Positions 1 to 17,000 of a stretch of 64,000 bases of DNA are shown one piece after another. Position numbers and translations under genes: made by a program. This stretch comes from Amphiduros pacificus. Lineage: Eukaryota > Annelida > Polychaeta > Phyllodocida > Hesionidae. Under the pieces are notes generated by a model, which had not been told where the DNA came from, searched no databases, and saw only the letters and a program-made list of their open reading frames with translations. Within the stretch, counting starts at the first letter, position 1, and every line of letters begins with the position of its first letter. Location of the stretch: assembly GCA_949316495.1 (NCBI GenBank), contig OX439006.1, positions 51,505,869 to 51,569,868 of the forward strand, read 5' to 3'.

Positions 1-530
1 ATTCCCCACTAATTAAACTCGACTTCTGGCGATTGACTGTTGCAGTTTTGACCTATTTCATCGTCTTTCCCAGTCATAATGTCTGTAAATGTAAATCCGG
101 GGGTAATCTGTAGCGTTTTTTCCTCAGTTTTTTAGCCGATATTAAATATGACAACGTGAAATGGCATTTAGAAGAGTCCAAGTGATGACGTCATGGAAAC
201 GCAAAGGGAGAATCTTCATATGACGTCAGAAGGACCACAACGTTGTGGAGCTTACAGACTGTTGCTGTCACTCCCGTGAATAAACTGACCCACTTTCACC
301 TGATTGCGCAAACTCGTAAACAATGGCGCAACGATGCCGAGATGAAAAAATAACAAAGAAATTTTTTCAAACAGGGCTGGCATCTTATGTTTACTTAAAG
401 GGAACCTAATTGTTTGATTGTTATTTGCCGGAAGTCGAGTTACAGAGTCTGGACTTAAATTGGATGGGCAGTGTATGGTATTTCTAAAATCAAAGGATTT
501 CAAGTCTATTTTGACGATGTCTTTGGGTAT
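1..530. repeat. Copy A of a ~600-bp dispersed repeat, cut by the window edge
   Basis: Bases 14-530 align, with divergence, to 2815-3305: both hold the same blocks in the same order, beginning with TCTGGCGATTGACTGTT-like sequence and the CTTTCCCAGTCATAATGTCT block, then AATGGCAT and GAATAAACT blocks. The right end (about 451-530, TTTTGACGATG near 510) is inverted relative to the left end of copy C near 2725. I see no coding capacity; the short frame on the - strand here has no recognisable protein features. Family unknown. Confidence 0.6.
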
Positions 531-630
531 AAAGTGGTTCCAGGGTTGATCAGATGCGGCAACTTTAAGTCATGATTCTTAAACGGCGGTTATTGGTAGG
601 GAAAACTGGTCCCTTGCAAGTAATCCACGC

Positions 631-2715
631 ACTGCCCAGAAAAGACGTTTCCAGCAAATGTGAACTTGACCTCTGGCGATTACCGTATTTACTCGAGTAT
701 AAGTCGAGGTTTTTTTCCAAAAACTCTTAGTTAATGTTTAGGGGGTCGACTTATACACGAGAGCAACCTGTGGACGAGGATTTACGCCAAAAAATTACGA
801 CACTATGAGTTTTCATTACGAACATTCTTATTTTCGAAATAACGAAAATCGGACATAGCGGGTCGGTTTAACAGTCTTATACTCGAGTAATTACGGTAAA
901 ACGTAAATACGATCTTCATATTTTCGAAATAACGAATATCAGTCGCAACAGATTGATTTTAATTGCGTTTTAAATGATAAAGAAAGGTATTTACCCAATA
1001 TTACTGGTCTATTATTCGAAACGCTTTGTTTTGACTTTGTTCTCACTGATTCCAATTATCAGCGTTCACAGTTTTGCAATACGTCTTTGTTTCCACTGCT
1101 TTGAGTCGTGTCTTCCCGCTTGGAAAGAAATGCTTTCACACGTGGATCGATTTTAATTGCGTTTTAAATGATAAATAAAGGTATTAACCCAAATTGTTCG
1201 AGAACAGAACAAAAACAATAAGTCCATTTAAAACGCAATTAAAATCGATCCCCGGGTGAAGGCATTTCTGTCAATTTCTTAAGATCGTCAACACGTGGTC
1301 GCAACACGTGGTTGCAATTTAGAAAGGCGGAAGTGACGGGAAGAGGCACTTGTTTTTAGCGCGAAAACGAGTTTGATATTTTAATTGCATTTTAAATGAT
1401 AAATAAAGGTATTTACCCAATATTATCACAAATTATGCTTCGCAGGTCGAGAATTTATCCATGAAGTAAAACGTAAATATCATGTACGTGACGTCGCGTT
1501 AATTCACGTCCGCAACACGAGGAGAAGCCAGGGATCCATCATTGCGCAATATATTAATATTTCAATGCGAGTTGATACACTCCATTTGTTTTCGCACCAA
1601 AAATAAGAGCTTGTCCCCGTCACTCCCGCTTTCTAAAATGACGACCTCGTATTGCGTAAAGCATGTTAAATGGATGAATGGTTTTGTTCTGTTCTCGACC
1701 TGCAAAGCGTATTTTGTGTTAATATTGGGTATATACTTTTATTTATCATTTAAAACGCAATTAAAATCGATCCACGTGTGAAGGCATTTCTGTCAAGAAG
1801 GGAAGACACGACTCAACACGTGGTCGCAATTTTGAAAGGCGGAAGTGACGGAAGTGAATATTTCTTTGTGTATTAACACGCTTTGTTTTGATGCTAAAAA
1901 CGATATAAACAATAATAATTAAAAGCGATATAATGAATATCGTTGGCTTTATAATACACAAAGAAATATTCTCCCACGTGTTGGTTTTGATGCTAAGATT
2001 AAGGACGTCATGTACATCGTATTACGTTCTACATCGTGGAGAAATTCTTGCGAAAAATAATTTGTGATAATATTGGGTAAATACCTTTATATATCATTTA
2101 AAACATATTATTTCAAAATGCTTTGTTTTGACTTTGTTTTCACTGATTTCAATTATCAGCGTTCACAGTTTTGCGCATTTGTTTCCACTGCTTTGAGTCG
2201 TGTCTTCCCTTGTTGACAGAAATGCTTTCACACGTGGATCGAATTGCATTTTAAATGATAAATAATGAAAACGCTTTGTTTTGACGCTAAGATCAATGAT
2301 GTGGAGAAATTCTCGAAGTAATTGTGATAATATTAAGTACATACCTTTATTTATCATTTAAAACGCAATTAAAATTGACATGTTGGCCGCTCCACTTTTG
2401 TCTCGTGGGCACCCAGACGCTAAGACGTTTTACCGTATATACTCGTGTATAAGACCGCTAAGATCTTATATCGTAAGTATATTTACGTTTCACTTTTAAA
2501 ATGACCGCCAAGCTTCAGCTGAAGCTTGAATGGTAGCAGAGCCAATATGTCAAGAAAAACCAACTCAACTTATATTCGGAAATTGTTTTTTTTCAAGAAA
2601 AATAACCTCAATTTTGGGGGGTCGACTTATACACGAGTCGACTTATACACGAGTAAATACGGTAACTGATGTACTTCCTTACTGTTACACCATCTTTCCC
2701 AGTCATAATGTCTCT
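631..2715. repeat. Copy B of the same ~600-bp repeat, split by a composite TIR element
   Basis: Bases 631-680 end in CTCTGGCGAT, and 2665-2715 resume with the matching downstream block (CTTTCCCAGTCATAATGTCT). Joining the two sides across 681-2664 restores the order seen in copies A and C, so this copy was split by insertion of the element described at 683-2662. Confidence 0.55.
683..2662. mobile_element. Composite TIR DNA element 1 (non-autonomous, TA target)
   Basis: Starts CCGTATTTACTCGAGTATAAG and ends in the inverted form CTTATACACGAGTAAATACGG, flanked by TA on each side (681-682, 2663-2664). The outer ~215 bp on the left and ~230 bp on the right each look like a short TIR element (inner ends near 894 and 2433), so the whole resembles two short MITEs around a centre. 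The centre has many inverted and direct copies of a ~45-bp module containing GCGTTTTAAATGATAAATAAA. Much of the left part is nearly identical to 18184 onward, implying recent spread. No transposase frame is seen. Superfamily not assigned; TA duplication is known in Tc1/mariner and a few other groups. Confidence 0.75.
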
Positions 2716-2719
2716 ATAC

Positions 2720-3305
2720 CCATATTCATCGTCAAAATAGACTTGAAACCCACTCTTTCCAGAAACACCACACACTGCCCATCATATTGAAGTTTCCCTA
2801 CTACATGTATGTGAACTCGACCTCCGGCGATTGACTGTTACAATTATGAGCCATGTCACTGTCTTTCCCTTTCATAATGTCTATAAATACAAATCTGTGT
2901 GCATTCTGTGACGTCTTTTCTTCAGTTTTTTTACTCAATATCACACTTGACAACAGAAAATGGCATATAGAAGAGTCTAAGTTATGACTACAAAAAGGGA
3001 AAAATTTCTTGTGATATCAGAAGCACCACAGCATTGTGGAGCTTCTGTTTGTAGCTGTCACTCTCGTGAATAAACTAATCCACTTTCACCTAATTGTGCA
3101 AAATCGTAAATCAAGGAAAAACAAAGAATTTTTTTTCTGACAAGCCTAGCATTTGATATTGAAAAGAGAATTTTAAAAGAAAATGCATTGCTTATTGAAA
3201 TCCTGTTGCTGGAGAATAAGTTATACTGAAGTTGTGGGTTAATTATGATGGGCAGTGAGTAGTGTTTCTGGAAACAGTGGATCTATTTTGACGATGAATA
3301 TGGGA
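2720..3305. repeat. Copy C of the ~600-bp repeat, with inverted ends
   Basis: The left end (2722-2800: TTCATCGTCAAAATAGAC, then CCAGAAACACCACACACTG) is the inverse of the right end (3225-3305: GATGGGCAGTGAGTAGTG, GTTTCTGGAAACAG, ATCTATTTTGACGATGAA). This is a non-autonomous element with terminal inverted repeats of about 80 bp that have diverged. No target duplication could be fixed. Confidence 0.5.
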
Positions 3306-3432
3306 GTAGGCCAGTAGTGAACTTTGCGTGTCAGACAGGTTTTCCTTCACAAATTGTTTCTTTTTTTGTTTGTTTAAATAATTGTTTTGGTCATTTTAAT
3401 TTTTGTAAACGGATGGTAATGGAAAGGAAGTA

Positions 3433-3667
3433 CCATAATTACTCGTGTATAGGACGACTCGTGTATAAGACGACCCCCCCCAAAATTGAGGTTATTTTGC
3501 TTGAAAAAAAAAACGATTTCCGAATAAAAGACAAGTTGGTTTTTCTTGAGATATCAGCTCTGCTACTATTCAAGCTTCAGCTGATGCTTGGCGGCCGTAT
3601 TAAAAGTGAAATGTAAATATGCCTACGATACAAGATCTTAACGGTCTTATATGCGAGTATATACGGT
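3433..3667. mobile_element. Short TIR element related to the composite elements (right-end module)
   Basis: Begins CCATAATTACTCGTGTATAGG after TA and ends CTTATATGCGAGTATATACGG before TA. It contains the AAGCTTCAGCTGATGCTTGG and ACGATACAAGATCTTA blocks found, inverted, in the right-end modules of the composite elements (for example 20118-20348). It is continued to about 3885 by the GTAAAACGTAAATATGATG centre module, so it may be the remains of a truncated composite copy. Confidence 0.55.
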
Positions 3668-3887
3668 AAAACGTAAATATGATGTTCATATTTTCAAAAT
3701 AACGAATATCGGACGTAATGGATCGATTTTTATTGTGTTTTAAATGATAAATAAAGGTATTTACCCAATATTATCACAAATTCGCTTTGCAGGTCAAGAA
3801 CAGAACAAAACCATCCATTCATTTAACATGCATTACACAATATGAGGTCGTCATTTTAAAAAGCGGGAGTGATGTAGTGAATCGATT

Positions 3888-4089
3888 TTAATTTTCAAAT
3901 AATAAATCATTAGTTTTATTGCAAAAATAAATATCATAAGTATTCTATAATGACTGAAACGTTCAAATGAAAATGGGACTATTTTTCACAGTTGAGCAAT
4001 TTTCATGTACTTTTTTGGCGAAAAAGAAAGTAATTCCCAAAATAAATCTGGCACTAGAGGACACTCCTTACCAACAGCCATAAATACCC
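3888..4089. mobile_element. Fragment of the TTAA/GGG TIR element, inverted
   Basis: Read on the - strand from 4089, this matches the left ~220 bp of the element at 52901-53628 block by block: GGGTATTTATGG start, GTGTCCTCTAGTG, TTCTTTTTCGCCAAA, GCTCAACTGT, AATGATTTATTATTTGAAAA. The other half is missing. It lies just upstream of the NSMCE2 locus. Confidence 0.6.
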
Positions 4090-4235
4090 TTATGGAATCT
4101 GGCTTTAGCCATGTGTACTATTACTGTTGACACCACAGGTTATTACACTACCAATTGTGACATTCATCACAAGGTATCTAGTTATTGTGAGTGACATCTT
4201 GAATGTTTGGAGACACCAAAAAATATTTTGTTACA

Positions 4236-4340
4236 TTGTAACACTGAACCCCTGCGGTCCTTAAGGTTGGAGATGGCATCATTGACCATCTGCGCCACAG
4301 GAGGATGATCTGCAGGCTTCTTGGGCTTCGCGGCAGACAT
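4236..4340 (-). CDS. Histone H1-like N-terminal fragment (first exon or pseudogene piece)
   Basis: From an ATG at 4340 (context CCAAGATGTCT) the frame reads a lysine/alanine/proline-rich tail of about 10 residues, then HPPVAQMVNDAISNLKDRRG followed by SVLQ. This is the start of the linker-histone globular (winged-helix) domain: helix 1 and the turn into helix 2. H1 binds nucleosome linker DNA. After Q35 the frame stops resembling H1. A GT lies at the break (AAT|GTAACA), so this could be exon 1 of an intron-bearing orphan H1, but no later H1 exon was recognised toward base 1, which is filled with repeats. The ATG is only 111 bp from the NSMCE2 ATG on the other strand. It could instead be an inserted H1 fragment. 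Confidence 0.5.
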
Positions 4341-4451
4341 CTTGGCGGGAGCTGAAGTACATTCAAACCTTGATTGTGGCCAACCCGTCTTCATATATAT
4401 GTGACCTGATATTGTAGAAAGTTTAACTTGTGATGTGTTATGTATTTTAGA

Positions 4452-9434
<4,983 letters not shown>

Positions 9435-9575
9435 GGATATTTAGAGAATGATATATATATTAAGAATGTTATGTTTCAAAATGTTGGATAGTCAAGTTTG
9501 ATAGTGTATCAATATGAGCATCACTGACAACTTGATACAATATACCTTGTATTGATGAATATATATATATATATG

Positions 9576-9631
<56 letters not shown>

Positions 9632-12600
9632 GTATTGACATAAATTTATAAGTTATTGAGGTACTGCAAACTTCCAAGCAACGCCAGATGGAAAAGATTC
9701 AAACCAGGCATGAACATCAAGTGAATATTATTATAACATTCCAAACTGCAGTATATTTATATATGTTTTTTATACTTGCAAGACTTGGAATGTTCTACAA
9801 ATAATGTTTTTGACTTAGCGCAGCCATCGATAGATCCTTTGTCCTATTGCTTGCAAGTTTTATAAAGTTACATAATATCAGGGACATTTGGGGGATTGAT
9901 CCTTTCATCCTTGGTTATGTAACACCTTATCACATGCACAGCACTTTATAATCTCTTTATTGTTGCTATCCTTACTCAATACAGCTGCTTTGTATGCAAA
10001 TATATTATAAGCTGCCATACCCAAGCTGGAAGACTTAGTGACCTACATGTGAACCATCAGTGCTGCAAGTAATTCTGTTTAATCTGCTGCTGGTATTGGG
10101 TGTTATATACTCTGTAAAGGCAATATTCAGATTTTTGATTGAACGAACCAAAGGAAGATGTTCAAAAGAGTGGATTACATAACCCTATGTAACATTGGGG
10201 GCATGATTCTTTGATCTTTTGGGTGGCTGCTTACAGTGACTAAATAGGGCAGTGGACAGACCTATTGACCTACATTTGAACCATCAGTGCTATAAATATC
10301 CTGCTGCTGTTATTGGCTGTTGTATACTTTGTAAAGGCATTATTCAAGCAGCAGCTCACACAGTGTGCCCCCTTCCATGGAAAGTTGATGCACAATGAAG
10401 CCAATAATAATCTGAGAGAAATGACAATACGTGTGGTGTTATGACTGAAGCACAGGGTAAAAGACCTACCGGTAGTCGTTAGTTCATATATCAACCAAAG
10501 CAATGTTTATAGTATCAAGGAATCTGGCTGTACCATGTATAATATTATTGTTGTTTTGTTTGGGATTTTACATCACTTTCAACATTTTTTTAGTCATTTC
10601 GTGATGAGACCTATTTGTAGTAGATATAGTGCTGCCTCATTGAATATGACCCTTCCTTCACATTTTTTCTAATTTGTGCCTTCATGTCTAGATTTCTGTC
10701 AAAGATGACTCCCAGGTCAGTGACCAATATACAAGGTGTGATGTCCAAGTTCTGATAGTATCAGGATTAAGACTATTAGGAGTCCTACTAGACTGGTCCA
10801 TGGGAATGTTGATCTGAGTTTCATCAGCACAGATCTATATATTTCAGTCCATAATTTTGCATAATATCAGCGAGTGGGGATGTGTAGATAGTGAGCCTAG
10901 AACTGAGCCTTGAGATACCCCCATACCTAATCGATCTCAGAATTGACCTACGTGTACCAATTTTCACATATTGACTCAATCCATTTAAGAGCATGGCCAC
11001 TTTCCCACATCTTATTTCCAGTCTATTTAACAGTATTTGGTGGTCAATTGTGTCAAATGTAGCAGATAGGTCAAGTAAGATGAGGAGAACTAGTTTCCTG
11101 TCATCCAGGTCCCTTAGGATGTCATTTTGAATTTTCAGAAGTGCAGTTTCAGTGCTATGCCTTATATGCTGACTAGAAATTGTCACCGAGTCCCTTTGAA
11201 TCAATGTGGGGCACCAGTTGGTCCGCCACAGCCCTCTCAGTGAGTTTGGAGACATAGACCAAATTAGACACTGGCCTTTAATTCTTTTTAACCAGTTCCA
11301 AGTTCTTTTTCTCAACAGGGGAGCAATAAGTGCAGTCTTCATGTCTGGAGAGGCATTTGCATCACTTTATGATTTATTTAGGAGATTAGATTAAGGTCAT
11401 GTAGGAGCCAGGTAGGGATAGGGTCGAGTTCACAGGACTTTTTCTGCAGTTCTCCATATGAGGCTGTGAACTGCTTCATCAGTCGGTGGAGCAAAAGTTT
11501 TCAGACCGTTATCAACTTGGTGGTGATATGTATTGTTGGGGGCGCCATCTATCACCTCATCCAATTAAGCCGCACTGTTTTCCATCTTTTCCCTAATTAT
11601 ATAAATTTTCTTCAGAAAAAAAAGTAGGGTAGAAAAGTGTTTTTTACCCACAGCCCCTGATGTAATCAGGCTGAGGGTATTGCAGTGCTCCTGGCATGTG
11701 TGTGTGTGTGTGTGTGTGTGTGGTACTGCATTTCACTTATGACATACTGGAGACCAATATATTCTAATGTTGTGGGGGGGGGGGGGGGGGCTGCTATTTC
11801 CATACTGGGAGGCCATTCAATTCTAAAGGGGGGTATGCCTTTTAATTTAGATTCAGAGATTCAGTTGACAGTCCACACAAATTGCAAGTGCTTACCTGCA
11901 CGAATTTAAAATACCCCAAACAAAAATTATTAATGGGAACACTACCCTTTTCCATTGACATTGGATATCAAGCACTGATTTCAACCTCCCCCACCCCCCA
12001 ATATAAAACAAAGCTTCTTGGATTTTGTTATACACTTTAATGTTCTATACAATCAAATCACAATTCGTTTTTTCTATCTCATATTCAATCTGTTTCTATT
12101 TTTGTTAAACACTTTTATGAATACCTTTTAGAAAAAAAATACAAGTAAATTATTCTATCAAATAAATTACTTAAAATAAGCACACCAATATTTTAATCAC
12201 TACCTTGTTAAAAACTCCATCACCTCCAATTTGGAAATGATTGTAACCATTAAAACACCTTCATAATATGTGAAAAGTCTCAATGTCATTTGCCATTTTC
12301 CCATTGATAGTAATGTACAGAAACTAGTCAAAATCAACGGAGAACAGCAATTGGTTTATGACACAACTTCTTTAACAAATATTTTACAATAATCTGTAAA
12401 AGATATTTTGGTTTAGAATTCTGGGCATTTAATCCAGTTATATGAATATCTGGCATGCCAGCCCAACTGTAAATTTGTAACAAGTTCAATACTTAACAAG
12501 GTGGTTTAGTTTGACAAGTATTAAGATGTAAATAAACAAGTGTATAACAAAGAAGCACCTTGGCCTAGCATATATATATATGGAATGGCACGTGACGAGC

Positions 12601-13790
12601 ACAACTTTCAAAGCTTATAAGAGGAGAATGAGGGTAGAGGAAGGCAGACTGCCTGTGTAAAGCAGAGTGGACATTAAATGTTTTTTATCACCTTCAAACC
12701 AATCATATGAGCTGATGATGATCTCTTTACTTAGCTACATAATCTAAATCAAATGTGTATATAAAAAAACTTTAAAACTTAAAACATTGAGATTCCTTTG
12801 TTCATAGAATAAGCAAGTGATTGGTCACAACCAAAGTAATTATTGTCAATCTTTTTCAAAAGAATATAAATATCTTCAAATGATCCCTATTTGTATCAAA
12901 GTAGAATAATTTGAAGGACATGAACCTTTATTATGTGTTTCCTTCTGGTCCCAAACTAAGTAATGGTCTTCAATCATTTCCAAGAGCAAAAACCAAAAAA
13001 AACAAACTGACAAAAAGTTAAGCATTTTTAAATGGTCCCAGTCTATCTCAAAGTAGAATAATTAGGAAAACTTCCACTACAATGAAATAAAGTATACATT
13101 TTTTTTTCTTTTCCAAGAATCCTAGGGGAAAATGCAGTTCCAATCAACAGTTATAAAACACTCACATTAGATAATTGATTGCTGTGCAGCTGCTATCTGA
13201 TCTTCACTTTACCAATCTATTACCTACCACAATCATCAACTGGTTACTTTTTCACAAGATATGAGATATTTTTGGTGCTATTAAAGCATAATATATTTTA
13301 AGATTACAATTGTCTAGTGACTGGTAAATACCGGTAATATGCACACTTAGTGATTATTCAAAATGGCGAGGGGACTCAAGTTGAACATTAATACCAGAGA
13401 GCGGTTTTGTTGATAAAATCACTTTCATGTGTTGATTTCTGTATGTTTACCTCTATGTGCAATATATCACCATTCCAGGCCACACCATTTGGAAGTTTTA
13501 CTGCAAAGCCGTTGATTGGGATATTTATGGCTGATCATAAATATTTTTTTTTAAATGCCATTATCATTTCATTGTCCCCATCTCCATTCTAAAATAACCC
13601 TCCTTGCCTTATCAAACAGTACTATGTGCCAAATTAGACAATCTAGTCAGTTTTTCACGATGATATGGTTATAACAAATTATAAGAAGTTCTGTTTACTT
13701 TTGTAAATTCATTGATCTGTCCAAAATCAATGAAAATTTCAGAAAACATGATCAGTCTATACGGTCTATTAAATTTCCATTTCATTTTCT
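9435..13790. other. Intergenic region between the NSMCE2 and PC 3' ends
   Basis: Tail-to-tail spacer. It holds an (AT)n tract at about 9555-9627, a CR1/L2-like LINE fragment near 10824-11400, a (TG)n tract at 11698-11722 and a G-run at 11776-11792. The 3' UTRs of both genes must lie here. An AATAAA on the - strand (12928-12933) is a possible PC poly(A) signal about 860 nt after the PC stop, unproven. Nothing else was recognised. Confidence 0.6.
10824..11400 (-). mobile_element. LINE reverse-transcriptase fragment, CR1/L2-like, decayed
   Basis: The - strand frame contains RHSTETALLKIQNDILRDLD and VLLILLDLSATFDTIDHQIL, the second of which is RT motif A (catalytic Asp in the LDLSATFD stretch). 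The endonuclease and the YADD motif are absent, and the flanks drift out of alignment with the family. This is a truncated fossil copy; clade assignment is from pattern only. Confidence 0.75.
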
Positions 13791-14039
13791 TCATGCAATT
13801 TTAAGGAGCAGGTCATCGCCAGCCATTTTCATGCCAACCTCCACTAGAACTTCCTTGACGGTTCCGTTGATGGGAGATGCGACAGCCATCTCCATCTTCA
13901 TAGCGCTGAGGACAAGCAGAGGTTGTCCTACCACCACCTGAGATCCCACCTCCACTCTGAGGGCCAGGATCTCGCCCGGCATCGGGGCACCAACCTGACC
14001 CTTCTCCCCCTTCACTGCCTTCGGGTGGAAACTGATTTC
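13791..14039 (-). CDS. PC: PC last coding exon: biotin carboxyl carrier domain
   Basis: Acceptor TTTCAG|GAAATC; stop TGA at 13793-13791. Encodes [20 protein letters not shown], the PGE turn, and LSAMKMEM, in which the lysine is the biotin attachment site of the family, ending [10 protein letters not shown]. Length and order match human PC. Confidence 0.97.
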   Translation of the reverse strand, partial: EISFHPKAVKGEKGQVGAPMPGEILALRVEVGSQVVVGQPLLVLSAMKMEMAVASPINGTVKEVLVEVGMKMAGDDLLLKIA

Positions 14040-17000
14040 CTGAAACATGCAAACCAGCACCGATTAGACGCCATTTATCTTGAAAGAATGTATAAATTAT
14101 GCAATAATCTGTTGAATAAATGCAAAGTTGATAGGAGTGATTTTGAGATATTATTCTCCTGATGTTGGATATAAAACAAAATTTAATTTTGAGTATCTCA
14201 TTGTTCATGAATTACCGGTAGCCTAAACAATTATTGTGGATATGTTTTGGCAGATTATTGAGCTGATGTACCGGTAATAGATATGTTATCTAGCTACACC
14301 TGACCTAAGACATGAATAACAACATCAACTCTTGCTAATGATGTCAACTGCACTAACACTGACGACCCTTGAATGTTCCCAAGTACACGTGTAAGACAAA
14401 ATATGCCCTTTTTTAATATCATTAGCTCTCCTGTCATTCAGTGCGAGTCTGGAGCAAAAGACAGAGTTTCCAACTGTTACAAATTCCATACACATCCCTT
14501 GATATATATACAGGTAATTATAAGTAGAAAATGTCTCCTCTACCTTTGATGCCTCAAGATCCTTGACAAAAATAGTCCTCAGCTGTCCATTCAGCTCGAA
14601 GAACACCTCTCTTTCTCCCATGTCGGACAATGCAAAGCTCTGAGCCAGAGTCTTGATATGGATGGTCTTGCCTTTCTGTAGTTCTACCTGTAAAGATATA
14701 TCAAAGCAAAATTCTCTCAACAAGGGATTACATAAACATACAAGCAGTGATGAAAGTCAGCATTCAGGAAAAAACCTGAAACCCTTAAAAATTAACCTGA
14801 AGATACCCCTACCCCCTTCCAGAAATGCCATTTTTGTATGTTTCCGACTGAGTTCAGACCATTTTGAATTTCACATTTGAAGAAAAAAACATGAATTCAG
14901 GTTATTTCCTGAAGACTTTCATCACTGTAGACATCAGAGAACATTTCTATTAATGAACAGCTTGACCGGAAAAAGTCCCGAAATGAAACATCCTTTCATA
15001 AATGCCATTTATGGATGTTTCAGACGAAGTTCAGACCATTTTGAATTTCACATTTGAAGAAAAAACATGAATTCAGGTTATTTCCTGAAGACTTTCATCA
15101 CTGTACAAGGCTATCTGGGAATACATGTTAACTCTAATCTAAGTTCAAGGTGGCCATATCAAACATATGGAGGTCATGGTCACTTATGAACAAAAAATAT
15201 CCAGACTTTTATACATTTTTGTAAGATGCATTAGTAATGGTTTAGGTTTGGCAACACTATTTGATGTCCATATTTTTGGACACGTAACCTTTAACACAGG
15301 TCAGAGTCCATGACAAACCCCCTGTTTTGAAACCATTGATAAATACTATCTTTACTCAGGTCTCATGAACTTAAATTCTTCGTCAAGGTCACTGCAAGTA
15401 TAACTTTTCGAGACCTTCTGATCAAGCCTCCATGGTTTAAGTTTTACGAATCAAACATAACTTGTCCTCAAATTACCACATTACCACATTCAAAAGGGAA
15501 AGATGCAATGGCTGAGACTTTTAACAAGAAAAAATATACTGTGCTGCTGAAATAACCATGTTATCTGTACACTCATGTTTAATTTTGTTTTATCTTTTAA
15601 TTTTTTTTTCACAATAAAATTATTAAAATGATGCACATGAATTTACACCAATCGGCGAAGCCCAGATAGGTGTTCTGGAGAGGTGTGAGTTTGGTACTTT
15701 TTATGCCTTATGAGACCGGGTGATTACTTTGAGGTACTAGAATAGCTATACTATTCAGCTTTACTCGGAACAAATTTGTTATTCACATAATAGCATCAAA
15801 CGATCAATATTTTTGATAAATCAGTCAAGAGACATTTCCTGAGGCCGGTTTAATTTGTAATAACTTAGTGTACAATAACGTGTGTCAGTGCGGTACTTAC
15901 GGAGACAGGCTCAGCTATGTCAGCACCAACCAAGAAGACCCTGGTCTCAAGCTTATCCACCGGACCATACTTGCTGCGAAACTCCATATAATCCTCAAAA
16001 ACTTTGGGATAGAGGGCGCTGGTGATGACATCTTTGTCTGTTATGTTCTGTCCATGTCTTTCCACCAGTTCTTTTTTCAGAGCATTAAAATCTAATGGTG
16101 GAAGACTTGCTCCGGGACGACCCTCAACAGTGGGAGCACCTTTAAGAATCTGTGGGGTAAAAAACAATGCTTTAAATTTAGACTGGTATAAATCAAATAA
16201 CATCATATCTTAATAACATCATATCTTACGGTGAATTGGGGGATAACTGTATGACTGAAAGACCGAGATGGCTCAATGAGATATTGGGTGCATTCATGGG
16301 AAATTGGCAAAGTAGAAATTAGTCCAATATTACGCAGCACTCACCTTGGACCTCAGCGGTTCTGGGAAGCCGCCATAAGGGTGGCCGATGGCACCAGCCA
16401 TAAACTCTATGACTGACTTGGGGAAGGACAGTTCCTCCGCTCGTTTCTCCACCTCCTCTTTACTCAGGTTGTTCTGCACCATAAACTGTGCTAGATCTCC
16501 CACCACTTTCGATGATGGCGTCACCTGCACAAAACAAAAAGAAATGCAATCATTGCACAGCCATACTCAAACACATCTGGTTGTCGCTCAGATTTAAAAA
16601 AAAATTATTTTATTTATCAAAATCTGTAGTTTTTCATGATTCTGAGGCCTTTACTTTTCTATATTTAATTTCAAGTTTCAAAATTTCAAAGTGATCGAAA
16701 CTTCGCTCACATACAGTCTCTTTCCCATCCAAACACATCACATATACTGTGATTCAAAGTTCAAAACAGGAATAAAACTACCGTATTTACTCGTGTATAA
16801 GATGACTTGTGTATAAGATGACTCCCCAAAATGGAGTCTGAAAAGCCTGGCGGCCATTTTAAAAGTGAAACATAAATATGCTTACGATACAAGATCTTTA
16901 CGGTCTTATACACGAGTATTTACGGTGTAAAACGTAAATATGATGTTCGTATTTTCGAAATAACGAATATCGGACATAGCAGATCAATTTTAATTGCGTT

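Noticed and set aside
974-1156. 60-codon frame repeated identically at 18475-18657
   Set aside because: The two lie at the same position within two nearly identical composite elements. Identity reflects young repeat DNA, and the peptide has no family features.
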